A model generated the notes under the pieces. The model did not search any database and was not told the origin of the DNA. It saw nothing but the letters and a program-made list of their open reading frames with translations. From the NCBI RefSeq assembly GCF_000745005.1, contig NZ_JQNB01000001.1:4333501-4397500 (forward strand): 64,000 nucleotides of DNA, read 5' to 3'. Both the position numbers and the translations under genes were made by a program. Source of the DNA: Luteibacter sp. 9135. GTDB lineage: Bacteria > Pseudomonadota > Gammaproteobacteria > Xanthomonadales > Rhodanobacteraceae. The number at the start of each line of letters is the position of its first letter. Position 1 is the first letter of the stretch. This document shows positions 41,699 through 51,118 of the stretch, piece by piece.

Positions 41699-42175
41699 AT
41701 GCGCTGTTTCCTCGCTCCCGTCGCCCTCCTGGCCGGCCTGACGGCATCCGGAGCCGGCCTTGCCGCCTCGTCGAACGACATTCCCAGGGAAAAGGGCCTG
41801 CTCCGGTTCATCGATCGCGATGGCGACCTCGTCGGCATCCCCGAGAAGGGCAACGGCCCGCTGCACCTCACCACCCGACTGAAAGATACGGCCAACGCCC
41901 GCATGCCCGGGCCATCGGCCAGGGGTCCGATCATCAACCAGCAAGGGCGCTGCCTGACCCTGCTCTCACCGTTCAATATCCAATGGGCCACGTGCGAACT
42001 CGGCGCCAATAAGCAGCTGTGGACACGCCACGCCGGCGGCCTGCAGGGGTCCGCGCCATACGCCGGACAGATCGACGCCGACAGCCGGGTCGCCAACGGC
42101 AAACTGCACATCGTGCGCGGCGAACACGGGTTGACCTTCGCCGATCCGGATAGCTTCCGCCCGGCGAACGACTGA
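41699..42175 (+). CDS. Small secreted protein with a single ricin-B-like (QxW) segment
   Basis: 158 residues with a Sec signal (MRCFLAPVALLAGLTASGAGLAA, cut about residue 23). I recognise no full domain. INQQGRCLTLLSPFNIQWATCELGANKQLW resembles one repeat of a beta-trefoil ricin-type lectin (GxCL ... W..C ... QLW), but only one repeat is present where three are expected. The two cysteines could form the usual intra-repeat disulfide. It is divergent from gcdH, with 185 bp between starts, and the transporter gene is 63 bp downstream. Function unknown. Confidence 0.7.
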   Translation: MRCFLAPVALLAGLTASGAGLAASSNDIPREKGLLRFIDRDGDLVGIPEKGNGPLHLTTRLKDTANARMPGPSARGPIINQQGRCLTLLSPFNIQWATCELGANKQLWTRHAGGLQGSAPYAGQIDADSRVANGKLHIVRGEHGLTFADPDSFRPAND

Positions 42176-42238
42176 CGCCCGCTCCAACCGGGGGGGACGG
42201 CTGCATAATGGGCCGTCCCCGCTCCCAGGATCACCCCC

Positions 42239-43114
42239 ATGTTCAAAGGCGTACTCCTCGGCTTTGCCTGCTACGCCGCCTACGCATGGAGCGACGCCTT
42301 CGTGAAGTCCCTCGAAGGCTCGCTGCCGCCTTACGAGGCGGTCTTCTTCGGCGCCGTCCTGGCCATGGCGGCGTTTCCCTTCCTGAAGAAGCCCGGCGAC
42401 CGCTGGAGCGAGATCGTGGTGTCGAAGATGCCCGGCCTGTGGCTGCTGCGCGCCATGGCGGGGGCCATCGGCAACATCACCGCGGTGATGGCGTTCACCG
42501 CCCTGCCCATGGCCGAAGCGTTCTCGCTGATCTTCCTGCTGCCCATCTTCGTCACCATTCTTTCCGTGGTGTTCCTGCGCGAGCATGTGGGCTGGCGGCG
42601 CTGGTCGGCAGTGGTGGTGGGGTTCCTGGGCGTGCTGGTGGTGCTTCGCCCCGGCTTCCGTCATCTGGGCCAGGGCCACGTGGCGGCGATCATCTGCGGC
42701 ATCACCGGGGCCCTGTCCATCATCGCCCTGCGCATGGCCGGCGCGACCGAGAAGCGCATCACCCTCTACGGCGCCGGCGTGGTCGGGCCGATGATCGCCG
42801 GCTTCATCATGATGCTTCCACACTTCGTCTGGCCGGACGCGCATCAATGGCTGCTGGTGCTTGGCTACGGACTGCTCGCCGCGGCGGGCGCCGTGCTGCT
42901 GATGCTGGCCACGCAGAACGCTCCCGCGGCGCGTGTCGCGCCCACGCAGTACAGCCAGATGCTGTGGGCCATCCTGTTCGGCTACCTGATCTTCCACGAC
43001 CAACTGGACTGGCCGATGCTGGCAGGCATCGTGCTGATCCTGGGCGCCGGCCTGTTCACCTTCGTCCGCGAGGAAAAGAAGACCGACTGGTGGCGGTGGA
43101 CCAACATCGTTTGA
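42239..43114 (+). CDS. DMT-superfamily (EamA) transporter
   Basis: 291 residues with ten predicted transmembrane helices in two EamA repeats. The first (about 3-135) includes YAWSDAFVKSL, PYEAVFFGAVLAMAAFPF, ITAVMAFTALPMAEAFSLIFLLPIFVTILSVVFLRE and GFLGVLVVLRPGF. The second (about 145-280) ends with APTQYSQMLWAILFGYLIFHD and ILGAGLFTFVREE. This helix pattern is typical of the drug/metabolite exporters; the substrate cannot be named. It is convergent with the 5'-nucleotidase gene; a GC-rich hairpin lies between them. Confidence 0.87.
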   Translation: MFKGVLLGFACYAAYAWSDAFVKSLEGSLPPYEAVFFGAVLAMAAFPFLKKPGDRWSEIVVSKMPGLWLLRAMAGAIGNITAVMAFTALPMAEAFSLIFLLPIFVTILSVVFLREHVGWRRWSAVVVGFLGVLVVLRPGFRHLGQGHVAAIICGITGALSIIALRMAGATEKRITLYGAGVVGPMIAGFIMMLPHFVWPDAHQWLLVLGYGLLAAAGAVLLMLATQNAPAARVAPTQYSQMLWAILFGYLIFHDQLDWPMLAGIVLILGAGLFTFVREEKKTDWWRWTNIV

Positions 43115-43117
43115 GCC

Positions 43118-43140
43118 AGGGCGGCCCGTCGAGCCGCCCT
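43118..43140. terminator. GC-rich hairpin between convergent genes
   Basis: AGGGCGGC and GCCGCCCT form an 8-bp stem with a 7-nt loop, located between the stops of the DMT transporter and the convergent 5'-nucleotidase. It has no T-run on either side, so a terminator role is plausible from position but not proven. Confidence 0.5.
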
Positions 43141-43144
43141 GCGT

Positions 43145-44083
43145 CTAGGGATTGGAAACGCCGTGCGGCACGTGCCCGGTGGCCACGTGCCGCCGGGCCG
43201 ACTCCACGTTGGCCGGGGAGTCATCGAAAAAGATGTCGGCGCCGAACGCGTCCAGGAACGGGCCCTTGTCGCGGCCACCAAGGAACAACGCTTCGTCGAT
43301 GCGCACGCCCCACCGGCGTAGCGTGAGGATCACGCGCTTGTGCGCGGGCGCGGAGCGGGCGGTGACCAGTGCCGTGCGGATCGGCGAGGTCTCGGCGGGA
43401 AACGCCGCCTGCAGACGATGCAGTGCAGCCAGGAAGCCACGGAACGGGCCGCCCGACAGTGGCTCGGCCCATAGTTCGGATTCGCTGCGATGGAATGCGT
43501 CCAGACCCTGTTCCTTGGATACCCGCTCGCCTTCGTCGCCAAAGATCACCGCGTCACCGTCGAAGGCGATGCGCAGCTGCTCGCGGGAGCGCTGCGGGGC
43601 CGTGGACGGCAGGATCGTCGCGGCGGCGACACCGGCACGCAGCGCACGACCCACATCCTCCGCATTGGCGGAGAGGAACAGGTCGGCGCGGAACGGCGCG
43701 ATGTAATCGGACGTCGGCGCGCCGCTGGTGAAGGCGGCACGCGAGATGCCCAGCTTGTAGTGCTGGATCGCGTTGAAGATGCGCAGGCCGGTATCACCCG
43801 AGTTGCGCGACAGCAGGATGACCTCCACCGGGGGCACATTGCCGGACAGCGCGTTCAGGCCGAGCAGCTTCTGCACCAGCGGGAAGGCCACGCCCGGTTT
43901 CAGCAGGTCGTCTTCGTGCTCGATCTGGAAGGCGCGGTAGGCATCCAGGCCGTCGCGCTCGAACAGGTCGTGGCTGTCTTCCATGTCGAACAACGCACGC
44001 GACGAGATGGCGACGACGAGGCGGTTGTCGCTTATGGCGCTTTCGGCGTGGGCGTTGGTGGCGTCTTGGGGGGCATGGGTCAT
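43145..44083 (-). CDS. 5'-nucleotidase of the cytosolic NT5C1A-like family
   Basis: 312 residues. The order of motifs fits the pfam 5-nucleotidase (cN-I-like) family. The N-terminal SSRALFDMEDSH carries the DMED pair in place of the usual HAD DxDxT. Then come VEVILLSRNSGDTGLRIFNAIQHY, RAAFTSGAP, RIAFDGDAVIFGDEGERV, ALVTARSAPAHKRVI and the C-terminal GADIFFDDSPANVESARRHVATGHVPHGV. Known members dephosphorylate nucleoside monophosphates in the cytoplasm. NAD kinase lies upstream on the same strand, with a REP-like element between, so a joint transcript is uncertain. Confidence 0.82.
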   Translation of the reverse strand: MTHAPQDATNAHAESAISDNRLVVAISSRALFDMEDSHDLFERDGLDAYRAFQIEHEDDLLKPGVAFPLVQKLLGLNALSGNVPPVEVILLSRNSGDTGLRIFNAIQHYKLGISRAAFTSGAPTSDYIAPFRADLFLSANAEDVGRALRAGVAAATILPSTAPQRSREQLRIAFDGDAVIFGDEGERVSKEQGLDAFHRSESELWAEPLSGGPFRGFLAALHRLQAAFPAETSPIRTALVTARSAPAHKRVILTLRRWGVRIDEALFLGGRDKGPFLDAFGADIFFDDSPANVESARRHVATGHVPHGVSNP

Positions 44084-44137
44084 GGTGGGTTTGGGGATGT
44101 GTGATTTACGTGGGTCGGGCGCTGTGGCGCTTTGTTT

Positions 44138-44160
44138 TCGCGCACATCGTGCGCTCCTAC
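44138..44160 (-). repeat. REP-like palindrome between NAD kinase and 5'-nucleotidase
   Basis: TCGCGCACATCGTGCGCTCC plus TAC, identical over 23 bp to the element at 37555-37577. It lies 20 bp beyond the NAD kinase stop. Confidence 0.7.
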
Positions 44161-44180
44161 CTACGCGGAGCGGGTGGGGA

Positions 44181-44939
44181 TCAGGGGGCGAATTGTTCGT
44201 CGAGGATGCGTTGCTGGAGGTTGTGTTCGGGGTCGAACAGCAGGCGCACCGCGTTGCGCCGCGATTGCTTGATCTCCACCGACTTGACGTCGCGCACCTC
44301 GTGGAAATCCGCCGTCGCGCTGATCGGGCGCTTGTTCGGATCCTTGGTATGCAGGGTGACGCGCGTGGCGTGCGGCAGGATGGCGCCGCGCCAGCGCCGT
44401 GGACGGAACGGACTGATCGGCGTCATGGCCAGCACGTTGGCGTCGAGCGGCAGGATGGGACCGTGCGCGGAGAGGTTGTACGCCGTGGAACCGGCCGGGG
44501 TGCAGACGAGCACGCCGTCGCAGACGAGTTCGTCGAGCTTCAGGTCGCCGTTGAGACTGACCGTCAGGTGGGCCGCCTGGTTGCTCTGGCGCAACAGCGC
44601 CACTTCGTTGAAGGCCAGGGCGCGATGCTCCGTACCGTCGCAGCAGGTGGTGTGCATCTCGAGGGGATGGAGCACGGCGGGGTGCGCCCGTTCGATACGC
44701 TCAGGCAACTGGTCGAGGTCATGCTGGTTCATCAGGAAGCCCAGGCGACCGAGCTTCATGCCGTAGAAAGGCAGGCCGAGGGTGCGATGGGCGTGCAGCG
44801 TGCGCAGCATGAAGCCGTCGCCGCCGAGCGAGACCACGATCTCGGCGTCTTCGGGCGCCACGCCCTTGTAGCGTTTGACCAGCGCCGCACGGGCGCGCTG
44901 GGCCACATCGGTTTCGCTGGCGACAAAGGCTAGGCGCAT
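44181..44939 (-). CDS. nadK: NAD kinase
   Basis: 252 residues. It phosphorylates NAD to NADP. The GGDGFMLRTLH motif (about 40-50) carries the catalytic aspartate. NEVALLRQ, the conserved glycine-rich region DGVLVCTPAGSTAYNLSAHGPILP and MTPISPF follow. The length is short compared with E. coli NadK (292) but like other Xanthomonadales-type enzymes. I chose the ATG at 44939, which gives MRLAFVASETDVAQ; the in-frame extension upstream runs through the intergenic repeats and is Pro-rich noise. Confidence 0.93.
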   Translation of the reverse strand: MRLAFVASETDVAQRARAALVKRYKGVAPEDAEIVVSLGGDGFMLRTLHAHRTLGLPFYGMKLGRLGFLMNQHDLDQLPERIERAHPAVLHPLEMHTTCCDGTEHRALAFNEVALLRQSNQAAHLTVSLNGDLKLDELVCDGVLVCTPAGSTAYNLSAHGPILPLDANVLAMTPISPFRPRRWRGAILPHATRVTLHTKDPNKRPISATADFHEVRDVKSVEIKQSRRNAVRLLFDPEHNLQQRILDEQFAP

Positions 44940-45079
44940 GGGAAAAGGGGTTCCATATCCAGTGCGGAGCTTAGTCCCTAAATGCGGCGGACGGATAGGC
45001 CGGGGTGTTGCGGGGTGGATGGTGGGCGTTGGGGTGTGGCGGGATGGTTGGGTGCGGCGGATTGCCCGCGGACGCGGGA

Positions 45080-45195
45080 TCGCCGACATCGTCGGCTCCT
45101 ACAAGGCATCGCGGTGCCTGTGTAGGAGCCGACGATGTCGGCGATAAGGCATCAAGGCATCGCGGTGACTGGGTAGGAGCCGACGATGTCGGCGA
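45080..45195. repeat. Cluster of three REP-like palindromes (GTAGGAGCCGACGATGTCGG)
   Basis: Three copies lie within 116 bp: 45080-45102 (reverse orientation), 45122-45144 and 45173-45195 (forward). Each has a CCGAC/GTCGG stem and the GTAGGAGC head. Between them AAGGCATCGCGGTG-type spacers also repeat. The 330-bp gap between NAD kinase and glutamate dehydrogenase holds nothing else that I can identify. Confidence 0.82.
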
Positions 45196-45269
45196 TGCGG
45201 CCGCCAGGCCGCTGGAGATGCCGCCACAGAACCGCGTGGTCGCCGGCCATGAGGCGGCGACCACATCGC

Positions 45270-48200
45270 TTACACCGGAATCTGCGCCAGCTGGGCCAGG
45301 CGGCGGACGGCGACCGAAGCGATCGGGTAGTCGGCGTTCTGGGTCAGGATCTCCGCCAGCATGGCGCGGGTGTATTTCAGCGTGGCATCGTCACGCTGCA
45401 GCCAGGCCTGCACTGGGCTGACATCCGTGCGATCGCCGGCGACCGAGAGCACCTGCAGGGCCAGGGCGCGATGCTGGGCGTTGAGCTCGTCCAGCAGGGA
45501 ACCACGGGCCTGCGCGTGCCATGCGCCTTCGACCGGCAGCGCCTCGATCTGGCCGCGCAGCCATTCCAGGTCCAGCACCTCGGCCAGCTCGTAGAACACA
45601 TGCGCCACGGCGGCCATGTCCTTGCCGCTCTGCTTGGATACCTCGACCATGTCCAGCGCCGCACGCAGCACCGGCACCCGGGCCAGGCGTACCGCCAGGG
45701 TGTCGGGAACGCCCAGGCCTTCCCACTTCTCCCGACTGGCGTCGAAATCGCCACGACCGGTGTCCGTGAGCGCATCGGGCAAGGCCTTGCGCAGCACCGT
45801 CACCTCGTTGGCGAAGCGATCCACGTTGGCGGCGATATCCAGTGTGCCGCCCGGGCGGTTGAGCAGCCAGCGGGTCAGGTGACGCAGCAGCGACCAGATA
45901 TGCAGGATCGCGTCGATCTGCGTGTCCTCGGCCACTGCGCCGTCCAACTTCTCGATCTCGGCCCACAGCTCGCGCGCATCCAGGATCTCGCGGGCGGCGG
46001 TGTAGGCCTTGGCGATGGACGCCGGGCCGTGGCCCGTGTCTTCCTGCATCCGCATCATGAACGTGGCGCCCATGCGGTTGATCGTCGAGTTGGTCACCGC
46101 GGTGGCGATGATCTCGCGCTTCAGGCGATGGCGCTGCATGTGCTCGGCGTACTTCTCGTGCAGGGGCAGCGGGAAATAGCGCACCAGCTCGCGCGACAGG
46201 TACGGGTCTTCGGGGACATCCGATTCCAGCAACTGCTGGAACAGGCGAATCTTGTCGTACGACAGCAGCACCGACAGTTCAGGACGGGTGAGGCCCTGGC
46301 CACGCAGCTTGCGCTCGGCCAGCTCGGCCGCGGTGGGCAGCGACTCGACCGCGCGATCGAGCATGCCTTCCGCTTCCAGCGTGCTGATGAAGTGCGCCAT
46401 CGAACCCAGGCGGCGCACCGACTGGTGCTCCATCACGGTGATCGCCTGGTTCTGCCGGTAGTTGTCCCACAGCACGAGGCGGCCCACTTCATCGGTCATT
46501 TCCGCCAGCTGGCGGTTGCGGCCCTCGAAGGTCAGCTCGCCGCGCTGCACGGCATCGTTGAGCAGTATCTTGATGTTGACCTCGTGGTCCGAGGTGTCCA
46601 CGCCGGCGGAGTTGTCGATGAAGTCGGTGTTGAGCAGCACGCCGGCCTGGCCGGCTTCGATGCGGCCTTTCTGGGTCATACCCAGGTTGCCGCCCTCGCC
46701 CACCACCTTGCAGCGCAGTTCGTTGCCGTTGACACGCAGTGCGTTGTTGGCGCGGTCGCCGACATCCGCATGCGTCTCGCTGGCCGCCTTGACGTAGGTG
46801 CCGATACCGCCGTTCCAGAGCAGGTCCACGGGGGCCTTCAGGATCGCCGAAAGCAGGTCGGTCGGGGCCATGTGGGTGGCCTCGCTGCGGATGCCGAGCA
46901 CCGCCTTGATCTCCGCCGACACGGGAATGGACTTGGCCGTGCGCGGCCAGACGCCGCCGCCCGCCGAGATCAGCGAGGTGTCGTAGTCGGCCCACGAGGA
47001 ACGCGGCAGGGCGAACATGCGCTCGCGCTCGGCGAACGAGGTCGCGGCATCCGGATTCGGATCGAGGAAGATGTGGCGGTGATCGAAGGCGGCCAGCAGG
47101 CGAATCTTCCGCGACAGCAGCATGCCGTTGCCGAACACGTCGCCCGACATGTCGCCCACGCCGACCACGGTGAAATCCTCGGTCTGGCAATCACGACCCA
47201 TGGCCCGGAAGTGGCGCTTGACCGACTCCCACGCGCCCTTGGCCGTGATGCCCATGCCCTTGTGGTCGTAGCCGTTGGAACCGCCGGAGGCGAACGCGTC
47301 GTCCAGCCAGAAGCCGTGCTCCGTGGAAATGGCGTTGGCGATGTCCGAGAAGGTGGCCGTGCCCTTGTCCGCGGCGACCACCAGGTAGGGGTCGTCCTGG
47401 TCGTGGCGAACCACATCGTGCGGCGGCACCACGGCACCCTCGACGAGGTTGTCGGTGATGTCCAGCAGCCCGTTGATGAACATGCGATAGCAGGCGATAC
47501 CCTCGGCCAGCTGCGCATCGCGATCGGCACTCGCCGGCGGCCGCTTGACGAAGAAACCGCCCTTGGAACCGACCGGCACGATGACGGTGTTCTTCACCAT
47601 CTGCGCCTTCACCAGGCCCAGCACCTCCGTGCGGAAATCCTCGCGGCGATCCGACCAGCGCAGGCCGCCACGCGCCACCGCACCGAAACGCAGGTGGATG
47701 CCTTCCACGCGCGGCGCGTACACGAAGATCTCGCGGAACGGCACCGGCTTGGGCAGGTCGGGCACCTGGTGCGAATCGAACTTGAAGCTGATGTACGGAC
47801 GGAACACGCCGTCCCACGACTGGAAGAAGCTGGTGCGCAGCGTCGCGTGGACCAGGGCCAGGTAGCTGCGCAGGATGCGGTCTTCGTCGAGGCTGGACAC
47901 GTTGTCCAGCAGCGCGTTGATGGCCTCCTCGATACCGGCGGCCTGCTCGTCTCGCGAGCGCGACAGCGACGCCACCAGCGTGTCGATCAGGCCGGGATGG
48001 GCGGACAGCGTGTCCTCGCCGATCAGCGTGTGCATCTCGTGCGAGAGCATCGCCTCGGCGGTGGCGCGCTCGGCGCCGTCGAGGTGCTCTCGACGTGGGT
48101 CGAAGCGCGCGTTGAACAGCTCGACGATCAGGCCGGCGATGGCCGGGTAGCGGTTGAGCGCGTCTTCCATGTACGCCTGCGAGAACGCCACGCCCGTCTG

Positions 48201-50189
48201 CAGGAGGTACTTGGTGTAGCTGCGCAGCACCGCGACCTGGCGCCAGCCGAGTTTCGCGCCCAGCACGAGGCGGTTGAAGCCATCGTTCTCGGCATTGCCG
48301 CGCCAGATCTGCTCGAAGGCATCTTCGAACAAGGTGCCCACCTGGGCCACGTCGAATGCCAGCCGGCCGACGGGCTGCACTTCGAAATCCTGGATGTACA
48401 ACAGGCTGTCGCCGACCCGAACCTCGTACATGTGCTCGGTGAGTACGCGCAGGCCCAGGTTTTCCAGCTGCGGCAGTACCTCGGACAACGCGATGTCGGA
48501 ACCGGAGCGGTAGACCTTGAAGCGCAGCTCTTCCGGCCGATGCGGCGGGTGGTAGAACGACATGCTGATGGCGTCGGGGCCATCCAGCCCCGCCAGCGCG
48601 CGTACGTCGGCGGCGGCCACCTGCGGGGACACCTCGTCGACGTAGCCGGCCGGCAGCAGCTTGCCGTAGCGGTTGGCCAGGATGATGCCTTCCTGTTCGC
48701 CGGTCTTCTCGATCAGGCGATCGCGCAGGTCGTCGTGCCAGTTGCGCGCGATGGCGGTGATCTGCGCCTCGATGCGCGCGGCATCGTAGACCGGGTGATC
48801 GCCGATGCGCGGGCGTACCACCACGTGCAGGCGCACCAGGGCGGCTTCGCCCATCAGCACCGCGGAGTCCACGTGCTCGCCATGGAAGGCTTCGCGCAGC
48901 ACGTTTTCCACGCGCTCGCGCACGCTGGTGTTGAAACGATCGCGCGGGACGAACACCAGGCACGAGAAGAAGCGGCCGTAGCTGTCGCGGCGGATGAACA
49001 GGCGCGTGCGCGTGCGCTGGGCCAGTTCGAGCAAGCCGGTTGACAGCGCGTAGAGTTCATCGGTGCTGCACTGGAACAGTTCTTCGCGCGGCAGCGTGTC
49101 GAGGATGTGGCGCAGCGCCTTGCCCGAGTGGGAATCGCGCTTGAGGCCCGAACGGGTCATCACCGCTTCGCATTTGTCGCGCACCAGCGGCACGTGCTGC
49201 GGATGGGCCATGTACGCGTTGGACGAGAACAGGCCGAGGAAGCGCTGCTCCGCCACCGGGCGGCCCGCGTCGTCGAACTTGAGGACGCCGATGTAATCCA
49301 TGTAGCCCGCGCGGTGGATGGGCGAGCGCGCGTTGGTCTTGGTCAGGATGATGGCGTCGGTGGCACCCGAGCGCGGCAGTTCGCTGGCCACCAGGGTGCG
49401 CAGCGAGCGCGGCGCCAGCGAGCGTTCCGCCGTGCGCAGGATGCCCAGGCCGGAGCCCTCGACCGTCTTGAGCACGTCGTCGCCCTGTCCCGGCGCCACC
49501 TCGTACTCGCGATAGCCCATGAAGGTGAAATGGTCGTCGGCGACCCAGCGCAGGAAATCGCTGGCCTCGCTTACTTCCTCGGCCGTATACGGCAGGGAGC
49601 GACGGCCCAGGTCGTCGGCGATCTCGTTCATCTTGCCGCGCATGGCACGCCAGTCGTCCACCGATTCGCGCACATCGGACAGGGCCGATTCGACGTGGGA
49701 CTTGAGCGTGTCCAGTTCGGTGTCGTCGATGCGGTCGATCTCGAAGCGCATGATCGACTCGGTGGTCGTGCCGCGGCCGATCGCCTCGAGCACGCCGGTG
49801 GCCGAACGCAGCACCGGCACCACGGGATGGATGATGGCGTGCACGTCGGCGTGCGTGGCGGCGACCATCGACACGGTATCGACCAGGAACGGCATGTCGT
49901 CGGTAACGACCTCGACCACGGCGCGCGTGCCCGAGAGACCCGGGTTGTAGACACGGACCTTGGCCTTGCCCGGCGTGCGCTCACGGGCGAACGACAACAG
50001 GTCGGCGATCAGCGCGGCCCAGCGATCCGGCGCGTGCAGCGCGTGGTCGGCCGGCGCGATGCGCTCGAAAAAGGCTTGGATAAAAAAGTGCGCCTCATCG
50101 AGGCGCTCCGCGGGGTAGTCGATCTTCTTCAGTTCAGCGAAGACGAGGGCTTCGAACTGGCCGCTTTCGGCGGTGCGAATCGCATTCAT
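45270..50189 (-). CDS. gdhB: NAD-specific glutamate dehydrogenase, large (about 180 kDa) type
   Basis: 1639 residues, the size of the large GDH family (about 1,600 residues). It deaminates glutamate to 2-oxoglutarate with NAD, mainly in amino-acid catabolism. A long N-terminal regulatory part (VEVVTDDMPFLVDTVSM, HPVVPVLR, ADDHFTFMGYREYEV, VPRDRFNTSVRERVENVL) precedes the catalytic domain. That domain has YAPRVEGIHLRFGAVARGGLRWSDRREDFRTEVLGLVKAQMVKN, VPVGSKGGFFVKR, DKGTATFSDIAN and VGVGDMSGDVFGNGML. The RGGLRWSDR, GSKGGF and GDMSGDVFGN motifs are the hallmarks. The start at 50189 (MNAIRTAESGQFEAL) is chosen; an upstream in-frame extension of 50 codons has no support. It is divergent from the TetR gene. 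Confidence 0.96.
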   Translation of the reverse strand: MNAIRTAESGQFEALVFAELKKIDYPAERLDEAHFFIQAFFERIAPADHALHAPDRWAALIADLLSFARERTPGKAKVRVYNPGLSGTRAVVEVVTDDMPFLVDTVSMVAATHADVHAIIHPVVPVLRSATGVLEAIGRGTTTESIMRFEIDRIDDTELDTLKSHVESALSDVRESVDDWRAMRGKMNEIADDLGRRSLPYTAEEVSEASDFLRWVADDHFTFMGYREYEVAPGQGDDVLKTVEGSGLGILRTAERSLAPRSLRTLVASELPRSGATDAIILTKTNARSPIHRAGYMDYIGVLKFDDAGRPVAEQRFLGLFSSNAYMAHPQHVPLVRDKCEAVMTRSGLKRDSHSGKALRHILDTLPREELFQCSTDELYALSTGLLELAQRTRTRLFIRRDSYGRFFSCLVFVPRDRFNTSVRERVENVLREAFHGEHVDSAVLMGEAALVRLHVVVRPRIGDHPVYDAARIEAQITAIARNWHDDLRDRLIEKTGEQEGIILANRYGKLLPAGYVDEVSPQVAAADVRALAGLDGPDAISMSFYHPPHRPEELRFKVYRSGSDIALSEVLPQLENLGLRVLTEHMYEVRVGDSLLYIQDFEVQPVGRLAFDVAQVGTLFEDAFEQIWRGNAENDGFNRLVLGAKLGWRQVAVLRSYTKYLLQTGVAFSQAYMEDALNRYPAIAGLIVELFNARFDPRREHLDGAERATAEAMLSHEMHTLIGEDTLSAHPGLIDTLVASLSRSRDEQAAGIEEAINALLDNVSSLDEDRILRSYLALVHATLRTSFFQSWDGVFRPYISFKFDSHQVPDLPKPVPFREIFVYAPRVEGIHLRFGAVARGGLRWSDRREDFRTEVLGLVKAQMVKNTVIVPVGSKGGFFVKRPPASADRDAQLAEGIACYRMFINGLLDITDNLVEGAVVPPHDVVRHDQDDPYLVVAADKGTATFSDIANAISTEHGFWLDDAFASGGSNGYDHKGMGITAKGAWESVKRHFRAMGRDCQTEDFTVVGVGDMSGDVFGNGMLLSRKIRLLAAFDHRHIFLDPNPDAATSFAERERMFALPRSSWADYDTSLISAGGGVWPRTAKSIPVSAEIKAVLGIRSEATHMAPTDLLSAILKAPVDLLWNGGIGTYVKAASETHADVGDRANNALRVNGNELRCKVVGEGGNLGMTQKGRIEAGQAGVLLNTDFIDNSAGVDTSDHEVNIKILLNDAVQRGELTFEGRNRQLAEMTDEVGRLVLWDNYRQNQAITVMEHQSVRRLGSMAHFISTLEAEGMLDRAVESLPTAAELAERKLRGQGLTRPELSVLLSYDKIRLFQQLLESDVPEDPYLSRELVRYFPLPLHEKYAEHMQRHRLKREIIATAVTNSTINRMGATFMMRMQEDTGHGPASIAKAYTAAREILDARELWAEIEKLDGAVAEDTQIDAILHIWSLLRHLTRWLLNRPGGTLDIAANVDRFANEVTVLRKALPDALTDTGRGDFDASREKWEGLGVPDTLAVRLARVPVLRAALDMVEVSKQSGKDMAAVAHVFYELAEVLDLEWLRGQIEALPVEGAWHAQARGSLLDELNAQHRALALQVLSVAGDRTDVSPVQAWLQRDDATLKYTRAMLAEILTQNADYPIASVAVRRLAQLAQIPV

Positions 50190-50401
50190 GGGCGGATATC
50201 GATGTGGGGACGGGAAGGAAATCCGTGAAAGCATAGCGCCCACGCAGGGCATGTAGCCACACCGCAGGTTTGCCTTGGCAACGCGCTTTTTCACTGCATC
50301 GCGACATCCTGCCTGGACAGCTTTCGCTCCAGCGGGCAACGGCGCCTCATGCGGGCCAAGCTGCGACGCAGCAATTCGCCCGCGAATGGCCCGGCTGCCC
50401 G

Positions 50402-50431
50402 TTGACGCTGGTCCGAAGCAGATACTAAACT
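50402..50431 (+). promoter_or_regulatory. Candidate promoter of the efflux operon
   Basis: TTGACG (50402-50407) and TAAACT (50426-50431) are separated by 18 bp, a reasonable sigma-70 pair. The -10 element touches the palindromic operator described next. Confidence 0.5.
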
Positions 50432-50447
50432 GGACGGTATAGTCCAG
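50430..50447 (+). promoter_or_regulatory. Palindromic operator for the TetR regulator
   Basis: CTGGAC-GGTATA-GTCCAG, a perfect 6-bp inverted repeat with 6-bp spacer, lies 14 bp upstream of the tetR start and overlaps the candidate -10 region. Position and symmetry fit autorepression of the TetR-MFP-RND operon. Confidence 0.72.
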
Positions 50448-50461
50448 CAGGTAATCGGTCG

Positions 50462-51118
50462 ATGTCTCACCTGGAGTTACGCCCCGCGTCGGATCATCAG
50501 CAGCGGGTGCTTCAGGCGGCGTGCGCCCTGTTCCTGCGTGACGGTTACCGGGTCAGTATGGGGGCGGTGGCTCGCGAAGCCGGCGTTTCCAAGCAGACCG
50601 TGTACGCCCATTTCGAAAACAAGGACACCCTGTTCCACGCCGCCGTTCAACAGCTCGCCCACCCCTTGCACGCGAGTCTTGCGCCTGAGAGTCGCGGTCT
50701 GGCCGACACCCTGTATGCGTTGGCACAGGCGCACCACACGTATGTGATGGACCACGAGCACGTCGCGTTGGGCCGAATGTTGATCGCCGAGGCGCCCCGT
50801 TTCCCGGCTGCCGCGAAGACCTTCTTCCGCACGGCGATCGGCACCGTCGCCGTGCGGCTGTCGCGTTGCATGGCCGAGGCCATGGACGCAGGCGGCATGC
50901 GCCGGGACGACCCGGAGGTGGCCGCCGAGCTGTTCCTGGCCATGCTTCACGGCCTGGAGGGCGACCGGCGGCTCTTCGGGATGCAGGCGCGGGGGCAGGA
51001 AGCGCAGGACGACTGGGCGCGACACGCGGTAACCGTATTTATGCACGCGTACGACATCCCCACGGATGACCGGCCGCGAAAGATCAAGAAACCTGGAATA
51101 GGAACGGAGTTTTCATGA
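50462..51118 (+). CDS. TetR-family repressor of the RND efflux operon
   Basis: 218 residues. The N-terminal helix-turn-helix (RVLQAACALFLRDGYRVSMGAVAREAGVSKQTVYAHFENKDTLF, about residues 15-58) is the standard TetR DNA-binding domain. The C-terminal part is an AcrR-like ligand-binding helical bundle ending in a Lys/Arg-rich tail (DDRPRKIKKPG). Its stop overlaps the ATG of the membrane-fusion gene (ATGA), so regulator and pump are one operon and the regulator probably represses its own synthesis through the palindrome upstream. The inducing compound is unknown. Confidence 0.9.
   Translation: MSHLELRPASDHQQRVLQAACALFLRDGYRVSMGAVAREAGVSKQTVYAHFENKDTLFHAAVQQLAHPLHASLAPESRGLADTLYALAQAHHTYVMDHEHVALGRMLIAEAPRFPAAAKTFFRTAIGTVAVRLSRCMAEAMDAGGMRRDDPEVAAELFLAMLHGLEGDRRLFGMQARGQEAQDDWARHAVTVFMHAYDIPTDDRPRKIKKPGIGTEFS

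Noticed and set aside
45186..49043. A 1285-codon open frame on the plus strand opposite the glutamate dehydrogenase gene
   Set aside because: It is a complementary-frame artefact of a long GC-rich gene; rich in Arg, His, Gln and Val with no domain pattern.
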